From contig JAMPIT010000417.1 of NCBI GenBank assembly GCA_026261815.1, forward strand, positions 1,893,501 to 1,957,500: a stretch of 64,000 nucleotides of DNA. The letters are read 5' to 3'. The notes under the pieces were generated by a model. It was not told the DNA's origin. It did no database searches and saw only the letters and a program-made list of their open reading frames with translations. The position numbers and the translations under genes were made by a program. The stretch comes from Monarcha castaneiventris obscurior (lineage: Eukaryota; Chordata; Aves; Passeriformes; Monarchidae). This document shows, in pieces, positions 23,401 to 35,858 of the stretch; the first letter of the stretch is position 1; every line of letters starts with the position of its first letter.

Positions 23401-26400
23401 ATCATTCTCCTGGCCATTGCATAGGAATTATACAATGCTAACAGCATCCCTTTGGTTTCAATTCCTCACTGTAGGCAGCTAGGAAATCTTGAGTGGGTCA
23501 GAATGTGCAGCTACAAACCACTGTTGCTAATTTTAGGCTTTATTCTTGTGCCCCCATAACTCAGACTGCAGTCACTTTAACAAGCAGGTGAGACCTCTCT
23601 GAATGCCATCAGGAGCTCTGTCTTGTAAACACAGTTTTCCTAACATTGCACATTTCTCCATGAAGAACAAGTAAATCCCTATGCTGGCTGCCAGGGAGGA
23701 CATTCAGATACTACTTTCTTCTGTTTTCTTGAAGGGCAGATAGACACAGCACTTCTGTCCATGCAAGGTTAGGTCAGACCATGCCCTTTCCTACACCTAG
23801 AGTAAGAGTCCTCATGGCACCAGCCGTCTCCACAGTGCAGCTGCACATGGGCTATGTAATCAATTCTTGACAGGGACTGTGTACACTGAGAAGTAGGTAG
23901 CTTCCTCAGTTCCCCATCCATCGACAGCTAGCTAATAGAGAGAAAAGAGTAAGCACTGGCTGGGATCCCACACAACATTTCCAAGGGGACCACGCTTGTG
24001 GTGTGTTTCCTTAGTGTCATTTACTTTTCTGTCACTTCTGGCTCATGTCCTCTTATGTTCTTGGGCCAGGAGACCTCAATCACTTGACAAACTTTGATTC
24101 CTTGATATCAGTGGGAGAGGTGTGTAAGCCTTCCTGCAGGCTTGCATGTAGAACCAAGGGAGGGCTCTACTTTCCCATCACAGCCCAGGCAACTATCATG
24201 ATTTTAGCCAAATTTCCTGACATTTAGTGTTTCTCAAAGCTCCCAGTCCTGGAATGATAAAACCAAGGGAGATCCTCAGCTTCCATATTTTTTAATAGTG
24301 TAAATTTGTGATTACAAAGCTAAAAACTGTCATGTGTGTCATCTGACACCTCATAAAAGAGAGGGCAAAGAGAAAAAAGTCACTGTTTTTAATCTCATTA
24401 CTTAGAAAAGTCTGATTCATGTCTGCTAAGTACAATTGGCAGAGAAGACGTAATACAGCTAAATGCTGCATTGAAGACGTTGTACATCATGCCCCCAAAC
24501 TTTGATGCAGCTAAAAATTAATTAATATTGTGGAGTGTTTTGCCAGAAACAATTGACTCAAATCCTAAAATTCAACTACGGTAGGAACTGGACTCCCTCT
24601 ACATCAGCCCAAAGACACCATTGGCTCAGCACAGGCTGGAGATGACCAATAGATGATGCTTTTCAAAAGCAAACCTACTTGATTGCTTACATATTTTCTG
24701 GCTCTGATTCTGTTAAAAAAAAGCTGATGAAAGCTGATGAAAACAAAGCAATTGACAAAGTCAAGCCCTAAGAGGCAATTAGTCCCAGACATCATTATTG
24801 CAACTGCTTGTCTAGTTCCCCAGCACTCCCCTGCTTCCAGCCATTGGGTAGAAACAACTTGCACAAAAATCTATTTAGAGAATCCATTAGGAACAGTCCA
24901 AGTGAATTGTGGCATGAATACAGATCAATGTTAAGCTTCTAATTAAAAGATGCCAAATCTAACTAGTTCTTGAAATATCTTTAGATAATATAAATGTGTC
25001 GGGGGTATGTATTAAAGGCACATTGTTTTGGTTTTCTTGCTCTCAGGTCATTATACAAACGGCCTCCTTTAAGGCTATTTAAATGAAAATAGCTTTTAGC
25101 AACACCATAACAGACACTAGAAAACACCTTTATCAAAGATGGAAACACTCTCTTTTACATTTATGAAAAAGAGTTGTTTAAGACACTGTAAGCCACAGTT
25201 CTATTCTAGAATATATCTAAAGGGATTCATCTACAAGACACACCTGTCAGGGAAATAACACCCATCTCTTCCACCCAGTTGGAAGAGAGCAGGGGGGAAA
25301 GGGAAATACAGAGTGCACCCCAGGTTATTTACCCTTTCAGTGAATACTCCTGAGTTTCTAATGAGTGTCCACTTCATGAATCTCCTGTTTTAACAGATAA
25401 TACTTGACCTTTCTAATAAAACTGGAACTCTGACAAATGCACATATTTTTCATATTTCCAGAGTAGTGTCTCCATAACAGTGATGAGAAATAGATAAAAT
25501 TAATCTTTTTTTATCAATTGATAATCTGAAAAGTTTTTATTGAACTTAATAAAGTCAGGTGTTTTTAAAGCAATTAGGTTAAGGTATTTATAGCTGGAAG
25601 TGTCCAATCTTCCAGATAAATTCAGAAGAAACTTCTACATCTTCCACAAAACCAGTGGGAGGACAGTAGTATCGCTTCCCTTTATGAGCAAGTAGTTTGT
25701 TAATCTCCCAAAAGGATTAAAAGAAAACCCAGAAAAACCAACATTCACAGCAATGTAAAAAAACTTGAAGGAGCTGAAGTGACACAGTGCTCCCTTGGGG
25801 ACCAGCTAGCTTGACAGATGTTTGTTGACAGAGATGTATGTATTCATCCCTCCTCCCCTCCCAGACTCGGGAAGGCCAAAGGCTGTTGAACCTTGAATGG
25901 TAAAGCTCTGCAGAGAAATGCTTTGGTCAGAAATATTTGTATGAGTGACAGCTTAGCATGGAATTCTGGAGGGGTGGCTTGCAGCTCTCCAGCCATGCAT
26001 TGAGAAACCTTGAGCACAGCTGAACGAGTGCAGCAGGAGGTGACAGAAGCAGCTTTCCGAGGAAGCTTTGGGGAGTCACCCAGAGTGTTGGGGATGTGAG
26101 CAAGAACACTGCCCTGGGTTACTGCCTGACTGATACAATTCTGTTTATTTACAAGAATCTACAGAAACACCTGATTCCATTGCTTTTTTTTTTTTTCTCC
26201 TAGCTGGACTAGTTGAAGTGCACAGCCTCTCCTGTGCAGCCAGGCTCATCTCTTGCAGAGATGCCTCCCTGCATGCTTCAACACATTGCTGACAGCTATT
26301 GACATCTGTGTAAAGAGAGACCTGATGCATTGAGAAAATGAAGCTCATGACCTCCAGCTGTTGAATGGTTTGGATAAGATCAAGCACCTACATCCTGTTA

Positions 26401-29221
26401 AGTTCACGGGGGTGATGTGAAATGCCAGCACTGTGCTGTGAACTCCTGACTCACAGGTAATGCAGCAAGGAGTGGTGCACATGAGCTGGCAAGTTCATCA
26501 GAGGTCGATGGATTTCCCACAGAATAACAGGCAGCAAAGGTATTTCCACTCAGCCTGAGACATTCTGTCATTTGACAGAATTATATTCTGAGAATATAAA
26601 ACCCACAAAGAAGTTTCCATCCTGCCCCGTTTGTTATTTAGTATCTTTGCTATGCTATATTGGTTCCCAAACCTATTTATTCTTAGGTTTCTTGCAGGGT
26701 TTTTTTCTGTCCTAAGGACATTTACCTTTCCCTTCACAGACATTTCTTGGACATCCTGTATATGTCACAGTTCCCTGGGGATCAGCTGCCACCTGAAGCC
26801 TGTCCAGATGGTCAGGACCTAACCTGCAGGATTAGGAAATGGCTTCATACAGGAGAATAAGCAGGATGCAAATGATTCTGTATGAGAACAACCCAGGAAC
26901 AGTAACAGATTATAAACAGAAAATTTGAAAGTAATATTAAAAAGTACATCCTCAGCATTGGAGGGGGGAAGGGGAGCAGACAGAAGAGATTAAGAAGCTT
27001 ATTTTTGTGGAGACAAGTTATGAAGACAACTCTATGCTGTATATGTTACTATGCTTTACTCTGATGCCCTTAGCTGAGCTCATAACTAGAGTTAGTGAGC
27101 TACCAGTGTGATCCAAATTGGTAACTCCTATGTGCCCTTAAGTAGTCCGCTTCCATCATTAAGTACAAGTAATAAATACAGGAAAAAAAAAAAACCCCAA
27201 ACCAACTAAGACCAAGTACACCAAACCTCAGAAATATCTGCAGACAGCAATGTCATTTATTGACATACTGTGCATGCCTCAGACAGTAATTCAGTTCTTT
27301 TAAAACAGACCAACCAGCCTACCAAGTGAGCGTCATGTCATCTCTTACTTGACTGGAATCCACATATAACCATAAGCAGAGTTGCAACACTGACAGTGAA
27401 ATTTATTCTTTAATTCTATCATGGTAAGAATTCTAGAAAAATTAAATAAGGGAAGAATTAAGCATTTTAAAATACTTGCTCAAAATAAGGGAGGACATAT
27501 TCACATACAGAAGTTTCATGTACATAAGAATTCACAAATACTCAAAGTCCAAGTATTGTAAAAGGTAAGTTCTGTGTCATGGTTCTGCTTTAGCCAAGTG
27601 AAACTAAGGTAAAGTATGTTAACTTTCCATTTCTGTACAGAACGTCCTGTTACTTGCTATCATGCCAATGTGTCCAGTTAAAACAACCATACTAAAATCT
27701 CAAGTGTAATGAAGCATTTTTCTAATCTAGCAATCAGCAGGTTAGTGAAGCCAGAAGACTGCGTGAGGGTGATGAGCAGCCTCAGCGATAAACACCATAC
27801 CTGGATCCCATCACACACCATCCTGCTCTAGCCACTGCAAGCAAATGGTCCAGCAGATCCAGCCAGTTGGTTCTCTTGAACAATAGAACAAATGAGCTTG
27901 AGCACATTTATGTTTTGTCTGTGGCAATATGGCCTGAGATAGGATTTCTCTCTCAGCGTGCGGTATTTTAAAAACCTAATCAAGAGTCGAGATCCTTCAG
28001 TAAGAAAGCAAAACACAGTATAATATTATTGAAGTGAGATGCTCCAGTTGACAGTGTTGTATATTGCTTAGTCCTTAGTGGAAAAACTAAGGTGCAACTC
28101 AGAATACAATTCATAGCAAACATCTCTAATGTGGAAGTAAGAGCAAATGGTAGCAAATGAACTCAAATGAAATAAACACATAAATGAGCAGATGATGATT
28201 CTTTGCCATGTCTCAGAGTTTAACTGAGGCCCCAGTGGCCCATGGGTGCAGCCACTGTTTTAATGCAAATGGGACAAGCATATTCAAGATATTTTTCCCA
28301 AGCCTTTTTTTTATCTGCACTGAGAATTAGCCAACACATTCTTCTCTATTTTCTAGCCTTGAGATGATGCTGAAGAACTTGCTCAGCTGCTTATTAGACA
28401 TAAGAAATAGGAAGAAGATATGTATGACACATCTTTTAATGAAGAAATAAAAAAAGAAGTGAAAACCCATTTAGAGAGAACTTAAATGCACGTATATCAC
28501 ACAAGACCATAGGGGAAGGGAAACAATTTCCCAGCTCCCTCCTCAGGATCTCTTCACAGATTAGTAGAGTCTGCTTGCATGAGTCCTATCCATTTCCCAA
28601 TAATCCCTCAGGAGAGACTGTATGAAAGGCAGATACACTCACTGGAAACAACATATGGATAATAGATCTCTATGCATCATTAGAGAAAGAGAATATGAAT
28701 CAATGCAACTAGTAATACAACTATCACATCCTGGCAGCTAGACAGATGGGCTCCTTAGTGAGGAAATTGGAAGCAGCTGGAGTTGTCTCCCTGCGAAATA
28801 TTAATCCCCAAATTGTATTTTGTTGCAGAACAAAGGTAGACTGACTCGCTGTACCCAGTACTCAGTTCTGAAGCTTCGAGGACCCCAACAGGAGTCACCA
28901 GCCTTTCATTTTCTAAAACACTCCAGTAGTGTATTGGTTTCCTCATATACAGCACCTTCTCATGGTGTCCAAGAACATCCAAGAAAGCCAAGACCCCAAA
29001 ATGAAAGATCTGGCATAAAATTACTTTGAATGCTCAAAGCAGAGCCACAGCAGGAATGTGGCAGGACAGGTGTCTGCCACGGGCACCTTCTCCTATAGGT
29101 AGAAGCAGAGGACATGGGGCAGTGAGAGGATGCACATGCAATACCCATGAAGTCCTCCTCATCCTTCTGCACTCTCAAGAACACACACAAGGAGATTAAA
29201 GGGAACAAAGGCACTCACTCT
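20434..29221. other. Non-genic sequence
   Basis: A long unique stretch without a recognisable gene or transposon. Simple features are a run of 19 A at 21182-21200, a perfect 10-bp doublet at 24721-24740, and a run of 13 T at 26184-26196. Open frames reach 111 codons (minus, 21594-21929) and none has recognisable domains. Confidence 0.5.
21182..21200. repeat. Poly(A) homopolymer tract, 19 bases
   Basis: Uninterrupted run of 19 A flanked by GCAC and TAGATGG. No retroposon body is recognisable next to it. Confidence 0.8.
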
Positions 29222-29787
29222 ATCACAGAATCATAGAATTATTTATAAAGTCCAACCATTGAACTAACACTGCAAGTGCACCACTAAACCGTGTCCCAAA
29301 GTGCCACATCTGTGTATCTTCTCAATACCTCCAGGGATGGTGACTCAACGATTTCCCTGAGCAGGTTGTTCCAGTATTTGACAACCCTTTCATTGAAGAC
29401 ATTTTTTGTAATATCCAATCTAAATCTCCTCTGGTGCCACTTGAGGCTGTTTCCTCTCAACCTATTGCTTCTTACTTCAAAGAGGTCAGTCCCCACCTGG
29501 CTACACCCTGCTTTCAGGTAGTCTTAGAGAGTGATAAAGTGCCCCCTGAGCCTCCTTTTCTCCAGCCTAAACAACCCAGCTCCCTCAGCCACTCCACATG
29601 ATATTTGTGCTCCATACCCTTCACCAGCTTCATTGTCTTTCTCTGGATGTGCTTCAGCACCTCAATGACCTTCTTGCAGTGAGGAGACCAGAACTGGACA
29701 CAGGATTTGAGATGTGGCCTCACCAGTGCTGAGTACAGGGAACAATCAATGCCCTGGTCCTGCTGGCCACACTATTGCTGATACAAG
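29222..29787 (-). mobile_element. CR1 LINE fragment, about 565 bp, reverse orientation
   Basis: On the plus strand it opens with the inverted CR1 terminus ATCACAGAATCATAGAATT. It then runs through the inverted 3' UTR (ACCTCCAGGGATGGTGACTC) and a long piece of ORF2. On the minus strand, 29496-29284 encodes a decayed C-terminal part with NRLRGNSLKWHQRRFRLDI and ERVVKYWNNLLREIVESPSL. Further upstream 29723-29514 encodes [20 protein letters not shown] and [10 protein letters not shown]. These are the family's SxVRPHLEYCVQFWAP and [18 protein letters not shown] regions. The two pieces are in different frames and carry stops, so the copy is dead. It is the longest CR1 copy here in base pairs. The 5' limit near 29787 is where I lose similarity. 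Confidence 0.93.
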
Positions 29788-29836
29788 TCCTAATCAGTTG
29801 CAATTCAAGATGGGAATGAGGCAACATGAGGTATGG

Positions 29837-29904
29837 AAATACCTGGCAGCTGGGGTACATACACATTGTGTATATATATACAAATACCCTAGCTGGGGTA
29901 CACA
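29837..29904. repeat. Imperfect tandem duplication, 45-bp period
   Basis: AAATACC followed closely by AGCTGGGGTACA occurs at 29837-29859 and again at 29882-29902. The spacer contains TGTGTATATATATACA. The unit lies just beyond the 5' end of the minus-strand CR1. It may reflect local slippage at the TA run. Confidence 0.7.
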
Positions 29905-30554
29905 ACTTCCAGAAATTTGCAAAGAAGCTGGTAGATTCAGCACACATAAGATAAGCAGGCTGTGCAGTAGGAGAAATGAGAAGTTATATTAATTACTGAG
30001 AAATCTCACTGAGGCCTAGAAATTTTGCATTTATGCAATTTAGAAATGAAACACTAAAAAGAGATGATGATCTGCAGCAGTATTTCCTAACAAGGTTAAT
30101 AATAAGTTATTTATTTCCCTAAAGAGAAGAGACATTTCCAAAGCTAATTCAAAAAAGCCCCTACGCCTCAATTGAGTTATTAGACAAGTTTAGTAGGAGG
30201 GTTTCTCTTCTGCTTTCCTGTGGAGGGCAGAGAGCTCAGTAATCAGAGAGGAAAACTGATCTCATGAAAGGTTCTGTTCTGTTAGCTGCAGTTCCTTGTT
30301 GAAGAAAGGCAGTTTTTCATTCTGGTGAACAACCACATGAGCATTTCAGGCCTCTGCATGAGTGACCACAGGTCACTTCTAACAGTGGTATCAATTTCTC
30401 ACATTTACCCATGGAGGAGGCTCATGTCCACACCCGGAGAAATGAGACTGTGATGGCTGTAACTGGAGGTGCTCGGGACTGTCCTGCCTGCATTTTTACC
30501 AGGTCTCTTAGAATACATTTGGCTTTTATGACTGAACATCACAATGCTCACCCA
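29905..30554. other. Non-genic sequence
   Basis: Unique sequence. No feature seen. Confidence 0.4.
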
Positions 30555-30611
30555 TAAATACTGGCTAACTGGTATCTTCGTAAGTCTGCACTAACTGGTC
30601 TGAAAAACAGC
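30555..30611 (+). repeat. 57-bp dispersed direct repeat, copy 1
   Basis: This segment starts TAAATACTGGCTAACTGGTA and ends AAAAACAGC. It matches 31823-31879 over 57 bases with three substitutions and no gaps (about 95% identity). The flanks of the two copies are unrelated. No terminal repeats, target-site duplications or known element signature are visible. Confidence 0.92.
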
Positions 30612-31822
30612 TTTTCACATGAATGAATTAAGTCTCCTAATACTCCTGAGATTTAAGCAATAATTAGCCAGCCAGTATAGGTAAAACAATAACACATTTC
30701 ATAGAAAAAAAACCACCTCATTTATTGTTGATACCTCTGAATGCTATCAAATTATAAAAATAACTAAAATTAATTGCAACATCATAAGTGGTTATGCTCT
30801 CACTCCCGGAATTTTTTTCAAAAAATGAAACTTTTCAAGCACTTCTCTTTCTATGAAATTTTCTCCCCAGATATAAATTTATTTTAGGGTGAATTCCAAT
30901 TTGTTTTCTGATTCTATCTTTCTTTTTGATGACTTGCTTAGTATGCATAGGCAGTAAACACCCACATTGGAGGTAGCCGCCTGACTTCTGTTTTTCTAGT
31001 TCTGTTCCCTGATCCCTTTCTTTCTTACGTAAGTATTTTCTAAGATTCTAAAATCACAGATGAAAACTGCCTAAGTTTCCAATTTAGATTTAATTACCTC
31101 TCATTCAACCTGCATCTATAAGGAGACCAGTCTGCTCTCTGGGATTTTAAAGTACTAAAAGCTTCTCCTTCAGAAGCAAAGACTATATCTTCAATAGCTG
31201 CATGGTTTTTTCTTCACTGGGCTCAGTGAATTTTTACATCTCGAGGTGTTAAAGAAAGCAAATTCTCTTTAATGGTAGTGCTGAGAAAAAAAAAGACAAA
31301 CCAGCTTTATTTGTGAATAAAACCTAATGGCATTCAAAGATCTTTGAAATATGAAGCTGCCACTTACAAAAGCTGCACAATGTGTGATTAATATTAACTG
31401 GGACTCAATGATACTACTGCCACCAGAGGGCTAAAATTTTACTATTAAAAGAGAAGATACAGGTTGAAAGAACTCATACATCAGCTATAGGATTCAGACA
31501 CAGTACAGTCCTAGTTTCTAACCAAATTTTCATTAAATCAAGCTTCCTGTGGTTGGTCCTCCATAAAGCATAAGCTTGGATCTTTCTCAGTAAGAATCTA
31601 ATAGTTTACTGACAAAGAGTTCAGTTTCCCTTATGGCAGATGTTACCTACATGACTTGTTTGCATGTTAAGTATCTGGGTTTGCTGCAGGGTAAGTGTAA
31701 ATCCACTCCCTGGCCCACAGGCAAGGCAGGTACTTAGCATTTCAAGCTACCAGAAGGAGATACTGACCAGAGCCCCTCAGCCTGGGACTGGACCACAGTC
31801 TCCACGTAAAGATAAGTTTGTG
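30612..31822. other. Non-genic sequence between the two 57-bp repeats
   Basis: AT-rich unique sequence with no gene seen. Its ends do not share terminal inverted repeats, and the interior does not resemble an LTR element body. Confidence 0.45.
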
Positions 31823-31879
31823 TAAATACTGGCTAACTGGTATCTTCATAAGTCTGCACTAACTGTTCTAAAAAACAGC
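31823..31879 (+). repeat. 57-bp dispersed direct repeat, copy 2
   Basis: Second copy of the block at 30555-30611, in the same orientation and 1268 bases downstream. The three differences are G to A, G to T and G to A relative to copy 1. Identity stops abruptly at both ends. Confidence 0.92.
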
Positions 31880-34800
31880 ATTATTTTATACTCAGCATCC
31901 TGCTGATTGATGATGGGAGAAATAAGCTATGTAACAAAACCTTGAACATGTCATATCTAAAAATAGCCATCAGTTCAGACCAGTGCAGTTAATAGCACTG
32001 TAATATTGGTACTAATTACAGGCCAACAGATTGCAGCCCAATTGCAGACCTTGGAGCTAAGAAGAGATTTCTGAAATGAGCCAGAACAAGATGTACTCAG
32101 AAAGACAAAACACTCTTGGATACTAACAAGAAGATAGCTGCATCAGATCAGCCTCATACTGAGATGCAAGGAGAACCTCTTAAACCATTAGTAAAGCTGC
32201 AGTACCTCATTACTTTTGGAAGCCCTTGATATGAACACCAGTGCCAAAGTACTTGTAAATAAGCCTACTCGGTTATTTTCAGGGGCCAACACTGGGCTCC
32301 ACAATGCTAGACCTCCGTTTACAGGATCAGGCAGGCTAAAACAAAAGCACAGTTAATAACTCATAATACAGATTCACCTGCCACGACTGGGATCATCTTT
32401 CCAGAGCAGCTCATTAACAAGAGCTTCAGCAAGCACAAGTCAGAGTGCTCTGTGATTACAACAAAGCTGCATCACCCTGCACTGAATCATGATGACATAG
32501 CATGCACAGAGAGAAAAGGTTTAAAAGTGCCCATTAGCACTCTTTACACAGGAGATGGAGGAAACAGAGCTGGGAGTACCATGGGCAGGCAGAGACCCTG
32601 CAAGGGAAAAGTGGGAATGAAAATGGAGGCTTGAATAGACCAAGGTTAATCAAAGGTGGGAGAGAATGGCAAAGTGCATTTGCCAGGAAACTAGGGAAAG
32701 AGGGTGCTTCTGAAACACAAGAGAATGGTCAGCCCTCTCAGAGGAGGAGGAAAAGGAAAATCAAAGGGTAAGAAGGGAGCGAGAAATCATGTCCTGAAAC
32801 AGGGAAGCTTCTACAATGCTCAGCTGCACTCCAGGAAGAAGCTCATCCTGGAACACACACATTTCCTGGCTGCCCTCTCCCTGCCACCCTCACTCTTGGG
32901 AGTAGCAAGATAAAACCTGTGTTGAAAAGCCACTTGCTTTTGCCTAGGTGAGCAGGACCTGCCATGCTCTGCCATGCTTCCCAGAACAAAAAACCTGTCC
33001 TGGACTTCTGCTTACCCTTGCATGGAACTTGATCAGAGCCTACCACCAAAGCAGTATTTTTGGTGGATGCTGAAGGATATGGAAAAAAAGGACAATGGTA
33101 AAAAAAATTATTGCAGTCACCTGAATGAAGAAAATGGTGCTTGCCATTGCTATCCATCTAATATTCCAACTGTGTTTTCCTTATTTTATAATGTCACTTC
33201 CCAATCCCTCTACACTGCATTTCTGCAAGGGTGTTAGTGCGGGATCATCAGAATCCCACAGTTCTCAAGCTTTTCTAAAGTTGTCATAAATGCATTAGAA
33301 AATTGCAGGGTACGATTTTAGAGGAGGGAAAATGAGATACACAAATAACAGTGCCATAATATCCACCAATTTTGGTTTCATTTTGCACAGAACTTCATAC
33401 TTTCATAGCACTTAATAGACTCAAGGTGCATCTTTAATCGATGTGTTTTCCAGTTGGATCACTCAGTTCTTCTACACAAATTTTCTAAGGAGACAGGAAG
33501 TTCTCTGGAAAGCAGGAGTAGTCTGGCCTACTGAATTCCTGTGTCTTATATTTAGGAAGTCTTGGTGATTGTGAGCTCTGACCTAAATTGTTCAAAGATT
33601 TTTTACGCTTAAGCTTTTTCCCAGAATTAAGGCTCCCACCCATCTGCCTTTTGCATTCAAACCTAGTCTAGAGGTAACTGCATGCCCCCCAAAAAAGGAA
33701 ATATCTTTGCCCCCTTCCAGGCTAGGCACACTAGCACACCATGCTGTGTCTCTCGGTAGCCAGCATCTTGTGCCAGCATCTTGTGCCTAGCTGCCCTCAG
33801 AGGAACAGAGACTCACCAGCACTACATGGGCCAGCATAGGATAAGGGGTGAAATGGATATTTGTGTTTCTGGATTCATGTTTTAGAGCAGAGGGGAGTCT
33901 GAAGGCAAATTTGGGAGCCAAATCCCTTCCTCAGGCCTGTGTGATAGGAGGCAAAACATCACAGTCACATGCCACATCCTTCATTCCTTTCAAGAACAAA
34001 AATTATTTTTGTTGCTTATTACAAAAAGTTTTATTCTTTTTCCTCAAGAGAGACCAGGTCCTAGCTGCCCACAAGCCAGCCTACTGTCAAAGTCCAGCAA
34101 ACAGAGATTTTTAATCTTGCCCTCAAAATAGATTAACCCTTTTTTCCCCCCTCAAAGTCTAGACAAAAAATTCAGCCCAAGTCAGATATTCAGAATTGTC
34201 ATCTCCACTCAGACATTTAAGGGGTTGTAAACTTATTACCAGGGGAATATAATCCTTCCAACACACTATTCCAGTTCTCATAACTTCTAGCCCAGTTTCC
34301 AGATCAGTGTCATCAGATGAACATATCACCTGTCAGCAGGAAAAATAACAATGCCACACTTGAAAGTTTTTAGCTCTCCTAGAGAAAATGTGAAATGGGA
34401 TCTCAGTACATCTGACAGCTCAAGAATCAGTATAAGATGAATGAGGAAAGCCCTTTTTTTTGGATCATTATCAGTTTTTAAACACTTGACATTAGCAATT
34501 CTGCTATTTACCCCAAAATATCCCTTGTACAGAATGTAACCACACCTGCACTCTAAAAAATTAAAAAGGAAATAGAGTATAGTTGGAGCTTAGTCATAAA
34601 TATGAAAAAGTAGACAAATAATGAAGAAACGCTAACCTTACCTGCCTTCCTGTGCCCACTAAAATTTGAAATATGCCTAGTGGTCCGTTCTGTATTGTAT
34701 TTAATAGGCCTTTTTCCATTACATGAATTTAAAAGAATATATTTGAATTCTGCTCATGGAAAATTTTCTCCCCTCATTAAGCACAACGGCATATATTGAA

Positions 34801-35769
34801 AACAAAACCAGAACTTGCCAGTGAAAGTCACGCTTCAATTAAAGCCATTTTTTTGTAACAAAGTAGGATATTTGCATCTTGTAAGTGGAGCCAGAGCCAT
34901 ATTCTTTTTGAGCACTGTCCTGAACACATTCTTGCACCTATGAGACTTTGTTTGCATTAATTTAGTGTAGCAATGCTTATAAGCAGAAATTACTTATATG
35001 GTTCTATCTACTGCTGAAACAACAGGGAAAAAATGAATGTTGTGATTTTTTTCTTGTATGCCAAGACCAGTGTTAGAAGAGAGTATGGTCTTCCCTCAGC
35101 TGTGGTCAGGACTTGGGCCATAGCCCACCCTCCAATCACATTCAGAACTGTCTGCAGAAATAATCTCTCAACATGAGGGGACTCAGCTGGCAGAGTAAGA
35201 AATGTGATTTATGGAATACAAACACCACAAGGCACCATTTACTTTCATTTCATTTCATATCTCCTAGTTGAAAAAAATATCCTATGCTATCCAGTTTATT
35301 GAAGGAGAATAAGGTTATCCTAATAGCAGAGACTAACCCATCAAATCAGCGTTCACTTACTCCAATTAATAAATGTAAAGAGATACAAACTTGGGACCAG
35401 AATGGGAGCTAAAAACTGAATGGAGAAACATCACATAGAAAAGTGGCATTCCTCTGCCAAAGGAGGATTTATTCATAAACCAGGAAAACAATGTCCAAGC
35501 TGTTCAAAATCATTTGTGCATCAAGACGTTAATATAGCACGATCCATATACAAGCCCAGAAATTCAGTCAGACTCACCGCCCCTCTTACTCATGATGAAA
35601 ACTCTTGAGAAGTCATTGCTGAAGGGTTGACAGGTCTTTCACCTCCATGAGAGGACATTGGTGTGGATTAAATGTCATTTTGCAGAGGTGAAGCAAATAT
35701 TATACCCAGTAAAATGCAAAAGTGTTCTAAAATCCCTGAAAGAACATCGGTGGGAGGAAAACACCTTCT
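31880..35769. other. Non-genic sequence
   Basis: No gene recognised. A perfect 13-bp doublet (CAGCATCTTGTGC) lies at 33761-33786. Overlapping open frames on both strands at 32840-33240 (up to 104 codons) have no recognisable content. Confidence 0.5.
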
Positions 35770-35858
35770 TGCCCATTCCCTGAAAGTGTTTGAGGCTTGA
35801 CTGGATGAGGCTCTGAGCAATGTGGTCTAGTGGAAACCACTCTGTGATTTTATGAAAC
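35770..35858 (+). mobile_element. CR1 LINE tail fragment with internal deletion, forward orientation
   Basis: The segment reads CCCTGAAAGTGTTTGAGG, then GACTGGATGAGGCTCTGAGC, then GTGGTCTAGTGGAAACCACT and CTGTGATTTTATGA. This is the CR1 ORF2 end joined directly to the CR1 3' terminus. Compared with the related copy at 17045-17263, the stretch equivalent to about 17176-17250 is missing; that stretch contains the CCCTGCCCATGGCAGG block. The junction is near 35834. It is a small inactive remnant. Confidence 0.8.

Noticed and set aside
27575..27605. TGTCATGGTTCTGCTTTAGCC as an LTR start
   Set aside because: Only the first bases fit and nothing downstream supports an LTR.
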